Positions 34,571 to 43,189 of a DNA stretch of 64,000 nt are shown piece after piece. The DNA lies in NCBI RefSeq assembly GCF_024053505.1, contig NZ_JAMXQS010000003.1, forward strand, positions 415,098 through 479,097, read 5' to 3'. The stretch comes from Mesorhizobium liriopis. Lineage in GTDB: Bacteria; Pseudomonadota; Alphaproteobacteria; Rhizobiales; Rhizobiaceae. The notes beneath the pieces are model-generated. The model was not told where the DNA came from and did no database searches. It was given only the letters and a program-made list of their open reading frames with translations. The first letter of the stretch is position 1. Each line of letters begins with the position of its first letter. The position numbers and the translations under genes are program-made.

Positions 34571-35206
34571 TCAGAACGTTTCCGGGATCGCCGTCCAGGT
34601 CGCGCCGTCGGAGGTGAATTGAGGGATGTGCGCAAGATGTTGGACCAGCTTCGCATCATCGCCGAGAACGGCTTCCCATTCGCGGGCTTCGGTCAGAATG
34701 ACGCCGATACCGACCACCCTGCCGCCGGCACGGCGCACAAGCTCAACAGAACCCTTCAGGCTCGAGCCTGATGCGATCACATCGTCCACGACCACGACCC
34801 GCTTGCCGGCCAGAAGCGGCACGGCATCCTGATCGAGCAGCAGGCGCTGCTCGCCCTTGGAGGTGATCGAGGTGATCGGCTGCACGAGCGCATCGCTCAG
34901 GTGAATCTTGGGCGATTTCTGCAGGATCACGTAGCGGTCGAGACCCATGGCGCGGCTGACCTCGATGGCGACCGGAATGCCGAGCGTCGCCGCGCCCACG
35001 ATCACCTCCGGTTCGAGGGGCGCAAGCTTCTCTGCCAATGCCCGGCCAACATGCTCGCCGAACCGCACGCCCAGATCGATCACCATCATCAACGAGATGC
35101 CGAAGTCGGGCTTGATGGCAACGATCGGCAGGTCGACGCTCAAGCCTGCCACATCGACCGGCCAAGTTTGCGTGGTGACGGGCGAACCGGGACGTTTGGC
35201 TGTCAT
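34571..35206 (-). CDS. Purine/xanthine-type phosphoribosyltransferase family protein
   Basis: This 211-aa type I phosphoribosyltransferase has the PRPP loop 'VVVVDDVIASGSSLKGSVEL' near residues 140-160, an N-terminal 'LPIVAIKPDFGISLMMVIDL' block and 'YVILQKSPKIHLSDAL'. The type I fold joins a base or orotate-like acceptor to PRPP; the N-terminal hood region that sets base choice is not recognisable to me. ATG 35206 overlaps the EcfT stop by four bases. As the final gene of the ECF-importer operon it suggests that the imported compound, or a breakdown product, is a nucleobase-like heterocycle. A PRT-fold regulator is an alternative. Confidence 0.75.
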   Translation of the reverse strand: MTAKRPGSPVTTQTWPVDVAGLSVDLPIVAIKPDFGISLMMVIDLGVRFGEHVGRALAEKLAPLEPEVIVGAATLGIPVAIEVSRAMGLDRYVILQKSPKIHLSDALVQPITSITSKGEQRLLLDQDAVPLLAGKRVVVVDDVIASGSSLKGSVELVRRAGGRVVGIGVILTEAREWEAVLGDDAKLVQHLAHIPQFTSDGATWTAIPETF

Positions 35207-35874
35207 CGGGAAAGGCCTTTTTGCAGTCTGGGTTCGACCAGAAGCCCGACCTCGCGCCATGTGGTGCGCTTGCGGCCGAGATCGAAGCCATAGATCGACA
35301 GGGAAAGCGAAATCGCATGGGCCATGCGGATTGCCTGAACGAGGAGAGGCACGCCGCGCGCAAGCGCGAAGCGCAGGCGCATGGGCAGCGACACATCGTC
35401 GATTTCCATGCCGCGAGCACGCTGGGCGTCGCCGATGCGCTCGAAATCCTCGCGCAGCATGGGAATGATGCCGAAGGTCAGCGACAGCACCAGCGTCACG
35501 ATGGGCGGCAGACGCGCTGCACTGCAGGCCGCAAGGATCGAGCCTGGCGTACTGGTTTCCATGACGAAAAAGAAGACGGCGGTGGTCGTCACTAGCCGCG
35601 CCGCCATGGCGAACGCGACCGGCAAGGCGACATCGAGGCGCTCGCCTTGCAGCATCAGGTTCAGGATCCAGCTCGCCACCACGAGCAGCACGAGCAAAGC
35701 CGCGCCGCGCAGATATGTGCCGAGGTGCGGCACCCGCAGAACCGCAAGCAGCCCAACCACGACAATGGCAAGCGCGCTGCCGGCACGCCAGTCGCGAAGA
35801 AGCCAGGCCGCGGTCATCACGGCAAAGGCCGCCACCAGCTTGACGAAGAAATTGCTGTCGTGAATGCGGGTCAT
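35203..35874 (-). CDS. ECF transporter transmembrane component (EcfT)
   Basis: This 223-aa membrane protein has about five hydrophobic segments and the EcfT coupling region 'RIGDAQRARGMEIDD' (Ala-Arg-Gly motif) near residues 150-165, with a second coupling-like segment further on ('IYGFDLGRKRTTW'). EcfT couples ATPase motion to toppling of the S component in the membrane. Overlaps of four bases with both the ATPase gene upstream (35871-35874) and the phosphoribosyltransferase downstream show tight translational coupling. A dedicated (group I) ECF module encoded with its S component is implied. Confidence 0.85.
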   Translation of the reverse strand: MTRIHDSNFFVKLVAAFAVMTAAWLLRDWRAGSALAIVVVGLLAVLRVPHLGTYLRGAALLVLLVVASWILNLMLQGERLDVALPVAFAMAARLVTTTAVFFFVMETSTPGSILAACSAARLPPIVTLVLSLTFGIIPMLREDFERIGDAQRARGMEIDDVSLPMRLRFALARGVPLLVQAIRMAHAISLSLSIYGFDLGRKRTTWREVGLLVEPRLQKGLSR

Positions 35875-37439
35875 GCGGCGAAATCCGTATGAACGGGCTG
35901 CGGCGGCGCCCAGTCGAGTGCGCGGAAAGCGGGGCTTGTCCAGGACGCACCTGCCGGGCCATCGAATGCGATGCGGCCGCCTTCGAGGATCAGCACGCGG
36001 CTCGCGAGTTCGGCGACAAGATCGAGATCATGCGAAATCAGGAGCACCGCGCTGCCGCGACCGGTGAACGAATCCACGAAGCGGTCGAGCATCTGCCGCC
36101 CTTCGCGATCGCGCGTCAGAAGCGGCTCATCGAGGATCGCGAGCTTGGCCTGCATGGCATCCGCGCAGGCGAGCCCGAGCAAGGCCTGTTGACGCGCGGA
36201 AAGCGCAAAGGGGTTGCTTTCTGCGAGATCGCCCAATCTGTACTTGGCGAGGGCCGCCCCTGCCTGCGCTTCAGTCTCGGCACCGGGCTTCGCGCCGGCG
36301 GTGATCGCGAAGACCACCTCCTCACGCACGGTCATGTTGAACAGAATGCGGCGCATGTTCTGCGGCAGATAAGCGATCGAGCGTGCGCGGCGGGCAACAG
36401 TCCAGCCGGCGGTCGGCTGGCCGTCGATACCGACCGCTCCCTTGCGGATGGGCGCCAAGCCCAGGATAGCCTGGAAAAGCGTGGTCTTGCCCGCGCCGTT
36501 GCGCCCGATGAGACCGACGACCTCGCCTTCCCTGATCGTCAGATCGATGCCGTTCAGGACCGGAGCACCGTCCTTGCGCGCGAGCCTGGTTTCGACCTCG
36601 CGGACGGACAGAAGCTCACGGCCCGGCGTTACGCTTGCACGCGGCACGAGGCTGCGGCGGGGCGGTAGAATGCCGGCTTCATGCCAAAGGGATTGGTCAG
36701 CCATCGCGTTGAAAGCCGGACGGCTCGCGGACAGCTGTCCGCCTTTGATGAAGCGTACCGTTGTCGCGATGGCTTCGAAGGGTGCGGGGTCCTGCTCGGT
36801 GATCAGAAGTGCACCTGTCTGCGACGCGGCCTCCTGCAACCGGCCGGTCAGCCGTTGACGCGCGGCGGGATCGAGGCCCGTGGTCGGCTCGTCCAGCATC
36901 AGGATCTGCGGCGAGGCGGCCAGTGCCGCGGCAATCGCGACCATGCGCCGTTCCCCGCCGGAAAGCGAGAGAACACGGCGGCCGCGCAGGTCGTCGAGCA
37001 TGAAATGGGTCAGAAGATGATCGATGCGGGCGCGCAACTCGCCGCGCGCGACACCTCGGTTTTCCAGGGGAAATGCGATCAGGTCCTCGACGCCCAGATC
37101 CCAGAGCTGGTCCTCGACATTCTGCATGACGACGCCGATGCGCGCGAACAGGCTGTCGCGTGAAATCTCATGCAAGGGTTTGTCGTCGAGAGAAACGTCG
37201 CCTGAAAAACTTGTCGGCGTGACGAGGCGCGGAACGATGCCGCTGGCGGCGCCCAGAAGCGTGGTCTTGCCCGAGCCGGCGGCCCCGCAGACAAGAAGGT
37301 TTTCTCCGACACCCAAAGTCATCGATACCTCGGCAAGGGCGGAAACGCCCTCGCCGAAGCCGGCAGAAACAGAGTTCAGTTCAAGCACTGCAAATGGGTT
37401 CCGCTGGTCAAAAGCGTGCGAAGCCCGACGGATGCGCAC
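35871..37439 (-). CDS. ECF transporter ATPase, fused EcfA-EcfA
   Basis: This 522-aa protein contains two ABC domains in tandem. Domain 1: 'CGAAGSGKTTLLGA' near residue 51, LSGGERRMVAIAAAL, 'ILMLDEPTTGLDPAARQRL', then 'LLITEQDPAPF' where ECF ATPases have a Glu or His loop. Domain 2: 'GRNGAGKTTLFQAIL', a degenerate signature 'LSARQQALLGLACADAM', 'LAILDEPLLTRDREGRQML' and 'LLISHDLDLV'. Most ECF systems use separate EcfA and EcfA' genes; fusion is seen in some dedicated systems. The GTG at 37439 overlaps the S-component gene by 32 bases; GTG 37388 would start at the more typical 'VLELNSVSAGF'. The degenerate second signature implies one weak ATP site. Confidence 0.85.
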   Translation of the reverse strand: MRIRRASHAFDQRNPFAVLELNSVSAGFGEGVSALAEVSMTLGVGENLLVCGAAGSGKTTLLGAASGIVPRLVTPTSFSGDVSLDDKPLHEISRDSLFARIGVVMQNVEDQLWDLGVEDLIAFPLENRGVARGELRARIDHLLTHFMLDDLRGRRVLSLSGGERRMVAIAAALAASPQILMLDEPTTGLDPAARQRLTGRLQEAASQTGALLITEQDPAPFEAIATTVRFIKGGQLSASRPAFNAMADQSLWHEAGILPPRRSLVPRASVTPGRELLSVREVETRLARKDGAPVLNGIDLTIREGEVVGLIGRNGAGKTTLFQAILGLAPIRKGAVGIDGQPTAGWTVARRARSIAYLPQNMRRILFNMTVREEVVFAITAGAKPGAETEAQAGAALAKYRLGDLAESNPFALSARQQALLGLACADAMQAKLAILDEPLLTRDREGRQMLDRFVDSFTGRGSAVLLISHDLDLVAELASRVLILEGGRIAFDGPAGASWTSPAFRALDWAPPQPVHTDFAA

Positions 37440-37980
37440 TTTTCAGGATCTTGAGCGCAGGCACCACCAGAAGCGGCGTGCCGATCAGCATGGGGACGAT
37501 GTCGGACAGGCCGAGATAGGAAACCGCCCACCAGAACGGGAAAATGCCGAGATAGGCAAGGCTCGCGGAAACGGCCACGACCATCAGGAGCCCAACGCCC
37601 AGGCAGATTGCCGCGATTTTAATCAGCGCGGCGCGGTCGAGCGGCTGCTTCGCCGGGTTGATCAGAAGGCCCGGAACAAGGCCGGTCAGGCCCACCATGA
37701 TGCCGTCCACGATGAGCGAATGGGCAGGAATGAACGTGCCGGCGAGCAGCGACCAGACGACCGTGCCGAGATAGCCGCAGATGAAACCGCTGCGCCAGCC
37801 GAGCAGGATGCCTACAAGCGGCGGCAGAAAGGCGAAGATGCGCCATTGGATGACGCCCGGCACGAGTTGGATCGGATTGGCATAGGCCCAGAGCACGCCG
37901 GTGGCGGCTGCGGCGACGATCGACAAGACGATCGGAAACAGTGAATTTTCCGCACGTGCTGCGGCTATGGTGGCTGGCAT
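37408..37980 (-). CDS. ECF transporter substrate-specific component (EcfS)
   Basis: This 190-aa, very hydrophobic protein has about six membrane segments and starts with an Ala-rich N-terminus ('MPATIAAARAENSLFPIVLS'), the region where S components carry the AxxxA helix that contacts EcfT. Blocks include 'AYANPIQLVPGVIQWRIFAF', 'LGTVVWSLLAGTFIPAHSLI' and 'LSDIVPMLIGTPLLVVPALK'. It is the substrate-binding membrane subunit. I could not match it to riboflavin, thiamin, biotin, niacin or queuosine S components by eye, so its ligand is open. It is encoded directly upstream of the ATPase and EcfT genes in an operon of degradative enzymes, which is unusual for a vitamin importer. Confidence 0.8.
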   Translation of the reverse strand: MPATIAAARAENSLFPIVLSIVAAAATGVLWAYANPIQLVPGVIQWRIFAFLPPLVGILLGWRSGFICGYLGTVVWSLLAGTFIPAHSLIVDGIMVGLTGLVPGLLINPAKQPLDRAALIKIAAICLGVGLLMVVAVSASLAYLGIFPFWWAVSYLGLSDIVPMLIGTPLLVVPALKILKSAHPSGFARF

Positions 37981-38023
37981 TGTTTAAACCCCTTCGAACC
38001 CTCCCGCTACAAGCCAGCAAGTC

Positions 38024-39481
38024 CTATGCCAAGCCATCGGGAACGACCTTCCCCGGATTCATGATGTTGTCCGGATCGAGGGCCCGCTTGATGCGCTTCA
38101 TGAGCGCTCGCTCGACGTTGTCGCGTGTCCGCTCGGCCAATTCGACCTTGGCTTGGCCCAGCCCATGCTCCGCGGCGATCGACCCGCCATGGGCAATGGT
38201 TGTGGCATAGACCGCTTCGGACAGAGCGGCTTCCTGCTGGCTGAAGTCCGCGCGGCCTTCAGGTGGCGACAGGTTAAAGTGCACATTGCCATCGCCGAGG
38301 TGACCAAAGGGGTTGACGCGTATGCCGGGCTGTACGGTCTCGACAGCCCGGGTCGCCTCGGCAATGAAGAGCGCGAGTTGAGCGACAGGTACGGACACGT
38401 CGTGCTTGATCTGGATGCCTTCGAGACGCTGGCCCTCGGGCATCTCCTCGCGCAGGCGCCAAAAGGCACCGCGCTGGACGGAGCTGGCAGCAATCAGCGC
38501 ATCGGCGATGAGCCCTGCCTCGAACGCTTCCGCCAGTCCGGCCTCGAGAAGCGCATCGAGATCGAGGTGGGCGGCGGCACTCGAAAGCTCGACCAGAAGA
38601 TAAAGCGGATGCGTTTCGGCGAACAAGCGGGACAGGACGGGGACGTGCTTGAGAAGAAGAGCGAGACCTGTCTCGGAGAAGAATTCCATCGCCGAAAGCA
38701 TTTCGCCCGTGTTGCGGCGCAGATGCTGGCCGACCTCGAGCGCCTGCTCCATGCCGTCGAGCGCCAGAAGAGCGGTCGCGCGACCGCGCGGGGCCGGCTG
38801 CAGGCGCAGCACCGCCTGGGTGACGATGCCGAGCGTGCCTTCGGAGCCTGCAAAGAGCCGGCGCAACTGATAACCGGCATTGTCCTTCAGAAGCGCCCGC
38901 GTGCCGTCCCAAACCGTGCCGTCGGCCAGCACCACTTCGAGCCCGAGCACGCAATCGCCCATCATGCCGAAGCGAAAGGCGTGGCTGCCGCCCGCATTGG
39001 TCGCGATCAGCCCGCCGATCTGGGCCGAACCTTCGGCGCCCAAATGAAGGGGAAAGCTCAGCGCCTCATCGGCCAGACGGTCGTGAAGCGTGGCCAGGAC
39101 CATGCCGGCCTCGACGGTCACGGTAAAGCCCAGCGGATCGAGCGTCACGAGCTTATTCATGCGTGCGAGGGACAAGATGATGCCGCGCTGCCCGGCCCCC
39201 AGAACCGACCCGCCATTCAGCCCCGTATTGCCCCCTTGGGATACGATGACGAGGCCATGTTCGCGGCAGAGCCGAACCGTTGCCGCGACCTCCGCAGTGT
39301 TTGCGGGCCGCGCGACGCCGACCGGGATCTCCCCATAACGGTTGAGCCAATCACGCGCGAACGGCGCCATCGCGGCAGGCTCCCAGAGGAAGCCGGATGG
39401 GCCGAGAACAGAGATCAGCGCCTCGCGCGCTGTATCGTCCCGACCTTCGCCCAGAGGCGCCGCGCTCACGTCCGGTTTCAT
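38024..39481 (-). CDS. FAD-binding 2-hydroxyacid dehydrogenase (GlcD/D-2-hydroxyglutarate dehydrogenase-like)
   Basis: This 485-aa flavoprotein has the FAD_binding_4 domain ('[17 protein letters not shown]', '[18 protein letters not shown]', '[19 protein letters not shown]') and the FAD-linked oxidase C-terminal domain with '[14 protein letters not shown]' (metal-site His pair) and '[11 protein letters not shown]'. These features fit soluble D-lactate, glycolate or D-2-hydroxyglutarate dehydrogenases. Its start overlaps the end of the LhgO-like gene by four bases, so the two hydroxyacid-oxidising enzymes are co-translated. The S component begins 43 bases downstream. Likely role: oxidation of a D-2-hydroxy acid released during breakdown of the ECF substrate. 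Confidence 0.86.
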   Translation of the reverse strand: MKPDVSAAPLGEGRDDTAREALISVLGPSGFLWEPAAMAPFARDWLNRYGEIPVGVARPANTAEVAATVRLCREHGLVIVSQGGNTGLNGGSVLGAGQRGIILSLARMNKLVTLDPLGFTVTVEAGMVLATLHDRLADEALSFPLHLGAEGSAQIGGLIATNAGGSHAFRFGMMGDCVLGLEVVLADGTVWDGTRALLKDNAGYQLRRLFAGSEGTLGIVTQAVLRLQPAPRGRATALLALDGMEQALEVGQHLRRNTGEMLSAMEFFSETGLALLLKHVPVLSRLFAETHPLYLLVELSSAAAHLDLDALLEAGLAEAFEAGLIADALIAASSVQRGAFWRLREEMPEGQRLEGIQIKHDVSVPVAQLALFIAEATRAVETVQPGIRVNPFGHLGDGNVHFNLSPPEGRADFSQQEAALSEAVYATTIAHGGSIAAEHGLGQAKVELAERTRDNVERALMKRIKRALDPDNIMNPGKVVPDGLA

Positions 39482-40608
39482 GGGCTCCTCTCGTCCAACC
39501 GCAGCGCGACCTCTTCGGCAATCGCAAGCGACGCCGTCAAGCCGGGGCTTTCGATGCCGAACAGATTGACCAGACCGTCCACCCCGTGGACCTCCGAGCC
39601 GTGGATCGCAAAATCAGCCGCGGGCTCGCCCGGGCCTGACAGCTTGGGACGGATGCCGCAATAGGTGGCGTGGAGCGCGTCCTCTGGCAGTGCTGGCCAG
39701 TATCGGCTGATTTCCCGGGCGAAATGCGTGCGGCGCGCACCGTTCACATGATAGTCCTTGTGTGCGATCCACTCCACATCCGGCCCGAAGCGCATATTGC
39801 CTTGCAGATCGAGCGTCAGGTGAACGCCAAGGCCGCCGGGTTCGGGCACGGGATAGACGAGACGCGAGAAAGCCGGCTTTCCCTCGACCGCGAAATAGCT
39901 GCCGCGCGCCATGAAAAGCGGCGGCACATGCGAGGGATGCAGACCTTCGAGAGATAAGGCCAGGGCTTGCGCGCCGAGACCCGCTGCGTTGACCAGATGG
40001 CGCGCGGCAAGCGTGAACCGCTCGCCGCTCGCGGCATCCTTTGTTTCGAGCACGAAGCATGCGCCGTCTTCGCTTGCGATCCGTCCGGAAACGACCCGTG
40101 TGTTGAGGCCGAGCATCGCGCCATGGCTTTCGGCGTCACCGAGCAGGGCCAACATCAGCGCATGGCTGTCGATGATGCCCGTGGACGGCGAGAGAAGGGC
40201 CGCCGTGCAAGACAGCGCGGGCTCCATCGCCATCGCCTCGGCGCCCGACAGGCGAACGAGATCGCAAACGCCAGCGACTTTCGCCCGCTCCACGATCGTA
40301 TCGAGGGCCGCCTCCTGCTCGCGCGCGGTCGCCACGATCAGCTTGCCCGACAGCCTATGCGGCACGTTGTGGTCGCGCGCATAGGCGACAAGCTGCCTGC
40401 GGCCTTTCACGCACAGGCGCGCTTTCAGGCTTCCCGGCGCATAGTAGATCCCGGCATGGATCACTTCCGAATTGCGTGAGCTCGTTTCGGTCCCGATAGC
40501 CTCCGCCGCTTCGAGCACGACGACCTCATGTCCGCGCATGGCAAGGGCACGGGCAATGGCCAAACCGACGACGCCGGCACCGACGATGATCGTCTCAACC
40601 GCTTCCAA
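39478..40608 (-). CDS. FAD-dependent oxidoreductase, L-2-hydroxyglutarate oxidase (LhgO)-like
   Basis: This 376-aa protein of the DAO family has '[20 protein letters not shown]' (FAD site) followed by the LhgO-type block '[20 protein letters not shown]' and '[20 protein letters not shown]', and ends with '[20 protein letters not shown]' and '[20 protein letters not shown]'. LhgO oxidises L-2-hydroxyglutarate to 2-oxoglutarate and passes electrons to quinone. It overlaps the GlcD-like gene and lies 24 bases after the SDR gene. Pairing with a D-hydroxyacid enzyme suggests both enantiomers, or two different hydroxy acids, are handled. The substrate may differ from hydroxyglutarate. Confidence 0.84.
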   Translation of the reverse strand: MEAVETIIVGAGVVGLAIARALAMRGHEVVVLEAAEAIGTETSSRNSEVIHAGIYYAPGSLKARLCVKGRRQLVAYARDHNVPHRLSGKLIVATAREQEAALDTIVERAKVAGVCDLVRLSGAEAMAMEPALSCTAALLSPSTGIIDSHALMLALLGDAESHGAMLGLNTRVVSGRIASEDGACFVLETKDAASGERFTLAARHLVNAAGLGAQALALSLEGLHPSHVPPLFMARGSYFAVEGKPAFSRLVYPVPEPGGLGVHLTLDLQGNMRFGPDVEWIAHKDYHVNGARRTHFAREISRYWPALPEDALHATYCGIRPKLSGPGEPAADFAIHGSEVHGVDGLVNLFGIESPGLTASLAIAEEVALRLDERSP

Positions 40609-40632
40609 GCTCAGCCCTCCCCCGAAAACGGT

Positions 40633-41454
40633 TTAGGACACGCCGCCTTCGCGGTGAAGAGGATAGGCCCCGCCCTCCGGTGCATTCGCCCAGCTTTGCA
40701 GTGTCTGGCCGCCATCAATCAGCCAGTCCGCACCTGTCACATGCCGGGCATCGTCCGAAGCCAGGAAGGCTACGGCTGCGGCAACATCCTCGGGCTGGCC
40801 GATGCGGCGCAAGGGAATGCGGTTGGCGAAACGTTCGATGCCCCGCCGATAAGCGTCGCGGTCGTCTGCCGGCACGCCCAAAGTGGTTTCGATTACGCCG
40901 GGGCAGATCACATTCACGCGGATGCCGTAGGGAGCAGCGTCGAGCGCTGCAATGCGGGAAAGGCCGACCACCCCATGCTTGGTGGCCGCATAGCCCGCGC
41001 CACCCGCCAACACGTCCCAGCCCGCCATGGACGAGCCCATATTGACGACGGCACCCTCCGTCTTCGTTTCGATCATGCTTTGAAGCGTCGCGCGGAGCAT
41101 CAGGAACATGCCGCGCAGATTGATCCGGACGATGCGGTCCCAGTCTTCCACGGCCAGTTGGTAGACTGGTGCGACCTTGCCCGAGATGCCCGCATTGTTG
41201 AACAGGACGTCGATCCGCCCGCACCGGCGCTGAACCTCGGCGATGGCTGAGGCAACCTGTGTTTCGTCGCCTACATCCACTGCAAGCGCGAAAGCATCTG
41301 CGCCAATCTCCGTAGTTATGCGCTCGGCTGCTTCGCCGTTCTGATCGAGAATTGCCAGCCGTCCGCCCTCCTCGGCGAAGCGGCGTGCGGCCGCACTGCC
41401 GATGGCACCGCCCCCACCCGTGACCACGACGACCTTGTTTGCGAAGCGCTTCAT
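40633..41454 (-). CDS. SDR-family oxidoreductase
   Basis: This 273-aa classical SDR has 'VVTGGGGAIGSAAARRF' (TGxxxGxG cofactor site, an Asp in 'AILDQNG' suggesting NAD), NNAG, the catalytic Ser in 'NMGSSMAG', and 'YAATKHG' for the Tyr/Lys pair. The C-terminal tail is about 20 residues longer than usual and rich in Gly and Glu. ATG 41454 overlaps the TGA of the epimerase gene (ATGA). It should oxidise or reduce a hydroxyl in the pathway of this operon; no substrate can be given. Confidence 0.85.
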   Translation of the reverse strand: MKRFANKVVVVTGGGGAIGSAAARRFAEEGGRLAILDQNGEAAERITTEIGADAFALAVDVGDETQVASAIAEVQRRCGRIDVLFNNAGISGKVAPVYQLAVEDWDRIVRINLRGMFLMLRATLQSMIETKTEGAVVNMGSSMAGWDVLAGGAGYAATKHGVVGLSRIAALDAAPYGIRVNVICPGVIETTLGVPADDRDAYRRGIERFANRIPLRRIGQPEDVAAAVAFLASDDARHVTGADWLIDGGQTLQSWANAPEGGAYPLHREGGVS

Positions 41455-42311
41455 GATGCGTTGCCCTCGTCTTGATAATCGCGCCACGAAAACTGAGGTT
41501 GAAAACCCAAAACCCCTTTGGCGTGGCTGGTGTCGATCAAGCCCGCGAAGCCCCCCAGACCTCGTACAAGCGGCACGTTCGGCAGCGTCTTTTGCAGCGC
41601 GGGTACCGTTTCCTGCGTGAGGTAAGTATCGGCGGCCGCCACATAGAGTCGGCTATGGCCCTCGCCCTGCCAATCCAGTGCGAGCCTGAAGGCTTCGGCT
41701 GCGTCTCGTATGTCGATGTAGCTCCATAAATCTCGGACGGCTTCCGCTGTTTCACGCCGTGGTCCGATCTGCGCAGCGAAGGTTTCCGGCGACTGGACCC
41801 ATGGCATGCGCAGCGAGACGGCGGAGAGATTGCCGCGTCGCACGGCGGCCTCCACGATCTCCTCGCCGAGCCATTTCGACAATCCGTAGGCATCCTGCGC
41901 ATGGATGGGATGCTCTTCGTCGATCGGCAGGCTTTGCGGCGGCACGAACGGTTCGCCGAACGGGTAGCCCAGCACGCTGAAAGAGGACGCATAAACGAGA
42001 CGGGAAATGCCGGCGAGCCGCACCGCCTCGACGACGTTGAAGCAGGATGCAACATTGGTGTGGAACACATCGCCCGCCGTGCGTCCCGTCGGGCGCGGAA
42101 TGGCTGCGATGTGGACTACCGCATCCACCGTGCGCACCAGTTCGAGCGCGGCGGCGAATTGCGAAAGGTCGGCACTCACATGCGACCAGCCTGTGATGCC
42201 CGGCGGCGGCTGCGCGGTATCCACTCCCAGAACATCATGCCCCGCCTGCACGAGGTGGGCGGCGACATGGCGTCCGAGAAAGCCGCTCGATCCGGTGACG
42301 ATAACGCGCAT
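41451..42311 (-). CDS. NAD-dependent epimerase/dehydratase (extended SDR)
   Basis: This 286-aa extended SDR starts 'MRVIVTGSSGFLGRHVAAHL' (TGxxGxxG) and has 'DAYGLSKWLGEEIVE' with the catalytic Tyr/Lys, a Ser region 'VYASSFSVLG', and a substrate domain with 'LWSYIDIRDAAEAFRLAL'. Relatives include uronate dehydrogenases, sugar-nucleotide epimerases and aldehyde reductases. ATG 42311 has AAAGGAG eight bases upstream. It is the first gene of the eight-gene minus-strand operon ending at 34571 and lies across a 203-base divergent control region from the cysteine hydrolase gene. Confidence 0.83.
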   Translation of the reverse strand: MRVIVTGSSGFLGRHVAAHLVQAGHDVLGVDTAQPPPGITGWSHVSADLSQFAAALELVRTVDAVVHIAAIPRPTGRTAGDVFHTNVASCFNVVEAVRLAGISRLVYASSFSVLGYPFGEPFVPPQSLPIDEEHPIHAQDAYGLSKWLGEEIVEAAVRRGNLSAVSLRMPWVQSPETFAAQIGPRRETAEAVRDLWSYIDIRDAAEAFRLALDWQGEGHSRLYVAAADTYLTQETVPALQKTLPNVPLVRGLGGFAGLIDTSHAKGVLGFQPQFSWRDYQDEGNAS

Positions 42312-42361
42312 GGCGCTCCTTTCACGAGGCGAACCCAAAGGCCCGCGAAGGTCATTCGTAG

Positions 42362-42396
42362 TCAAACAATTGGATCGTTATCGCCTCCCCTGTCAA
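42362..42396 (-). promoter_or_regulatory. Promoter with half operator for the epimerase-ECF operon
   Basis: On the minus strand TTGACA (42396-42391) is followed after 17 bases by the weak -10 CCAATT (42373-42368), which merges into TTGTTTGA (42369-42362). That is one arm of the palindrome found complete at 42472-42491 and 46425-46444; the other arm is not recognisable. Same operator family by inference. Confidence 0.45.
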
Positions 42397-42448
42397 CGGG
42401 TCGGTGGCGCTCTGGCGGTCAGCGCATCTGACGGTGCGCGATGTGGGA

Positions 42449-42491
42449 TTGACTTAGCGGCCTCGTCAGTTTTTGTATGAACTCAAACAAA
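42449..42491 (+). promoter_or_regulatory. Promoter and palindromic operator for the hydrolase-MarR-enamidase operon
   Basis: TTGACT (42449-42454), a 17-base spacer and TTTGTA (42472-42477) make a promoter. The -10 is the left arm of the 20-base palindrome TTTGTATGAACTCAAACAAA (42472-42491; 16 of 20 positions symmetrical). The design fits repression by the MarR protein encoded in the same operon. The same pattern recurs at 46425-46444. Confidence 0.65.
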
Positions 42492-42514
42492 TAAGCGAAG
42501 AGCGAGGTGGAACC

Positions 42515-43159
42515 GTGGGCGAAGACGTCTTTTCAGCGCACCGCCATGCCGAGCGCGTCCAGCTCGATGCGAGCCGAGCCGCGGTGATCGTGGTCGATAT
42601 GATCAACGAATTCTGTAAGCCGGGCGGCGCAATGGTTCTGCCGGGTTACGGAACTCTCGTCGAACCGCAGCTCGGCATCATCGAGGCCGCGCGCGCGGCC
42701 GGTGCTCCCGTGGTCTGGGTCCATGACGTGCATCGCCGCAACATGCGCCGGGACCGCGAATGGCTCAAGCGCACCCCCCATTGCTTGGAAGGCAGTTGGG
42801 GAACCGAGATCATCGAGGATCTGGGGGCACGTGCCGATGAGATCCACCTGACCAAGCGGCGCTACTCGGCCTTTTTCGGCACGGATCTCGACCTCACGCT
42901 CAAGGACATGCAGGTCGATCAGCTCGTGGTGATGGGCGTGGTCACCAATATCTGCGTGCGCTCCACCGTGCATGACGGCTTCTTCCTCGGGTACGAGATC
43001 GTCGTGCCGCATGATGCCTGCGCGGCGACAGGTCCGCGCGAGCAGAGCAGTTCGCTCTACGACATCGCCACTCATTTCGGCGTGGTCAGCGACGCCCAGA
43101 CGGTCGCACGCGCCCTTTCCGACGGCAGCGAAGTTGAAAACCTTGACCTTGCCGCCTGA
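42515..43159 (+). CDS. Isochorismatase-like cysteine hydrolase
   Basis: This 214-aa protein has the family triad: Asp in 'VIVVDMINEFCKPGG', Lys in 'IHLTKRRYSAFFGTDL', Cys in 'VMGVVTNICVRSTVHDGFFL', plus the cis-peptide segment before 'TNICV'. Members hydrolyse amides and ureas such as nicotinamide, maleamate, N-carbamoylsarcosine, ureidoacrylate and biuret. The start is GTG 42515, eight bases after GAGGTGG; a TTG at 42473 would lie inside the promoter. As first gene of the operon with MarR and an enamidase-like enzyme it probably cleaves an amide or carbamoyl group from an open-chain intermediate. Confidence 0.87.
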   Translation: MGEDVFSAHRHAERVQLDASRAAVIVVDMINEFCKPGGAMVLPGYGTLVEPQLGIIEAARAAGAPVVWVHDVHRRNMRRDREWLKRTPHCLEGSWGTEIIEDLGARADEIHLTKRRYSAFFGTDLDLTLKDMQVDQLVVMGVVTNICVRSTVHDGFFLGYEIVVPHDACAATGPREQSSSLYDIATHFGVVSDAQTVARALSDGSEVENLDLAA

Positions 43160-43189
43160 TCCTCTCCTCTTTCGGACAATCCAGAATCA

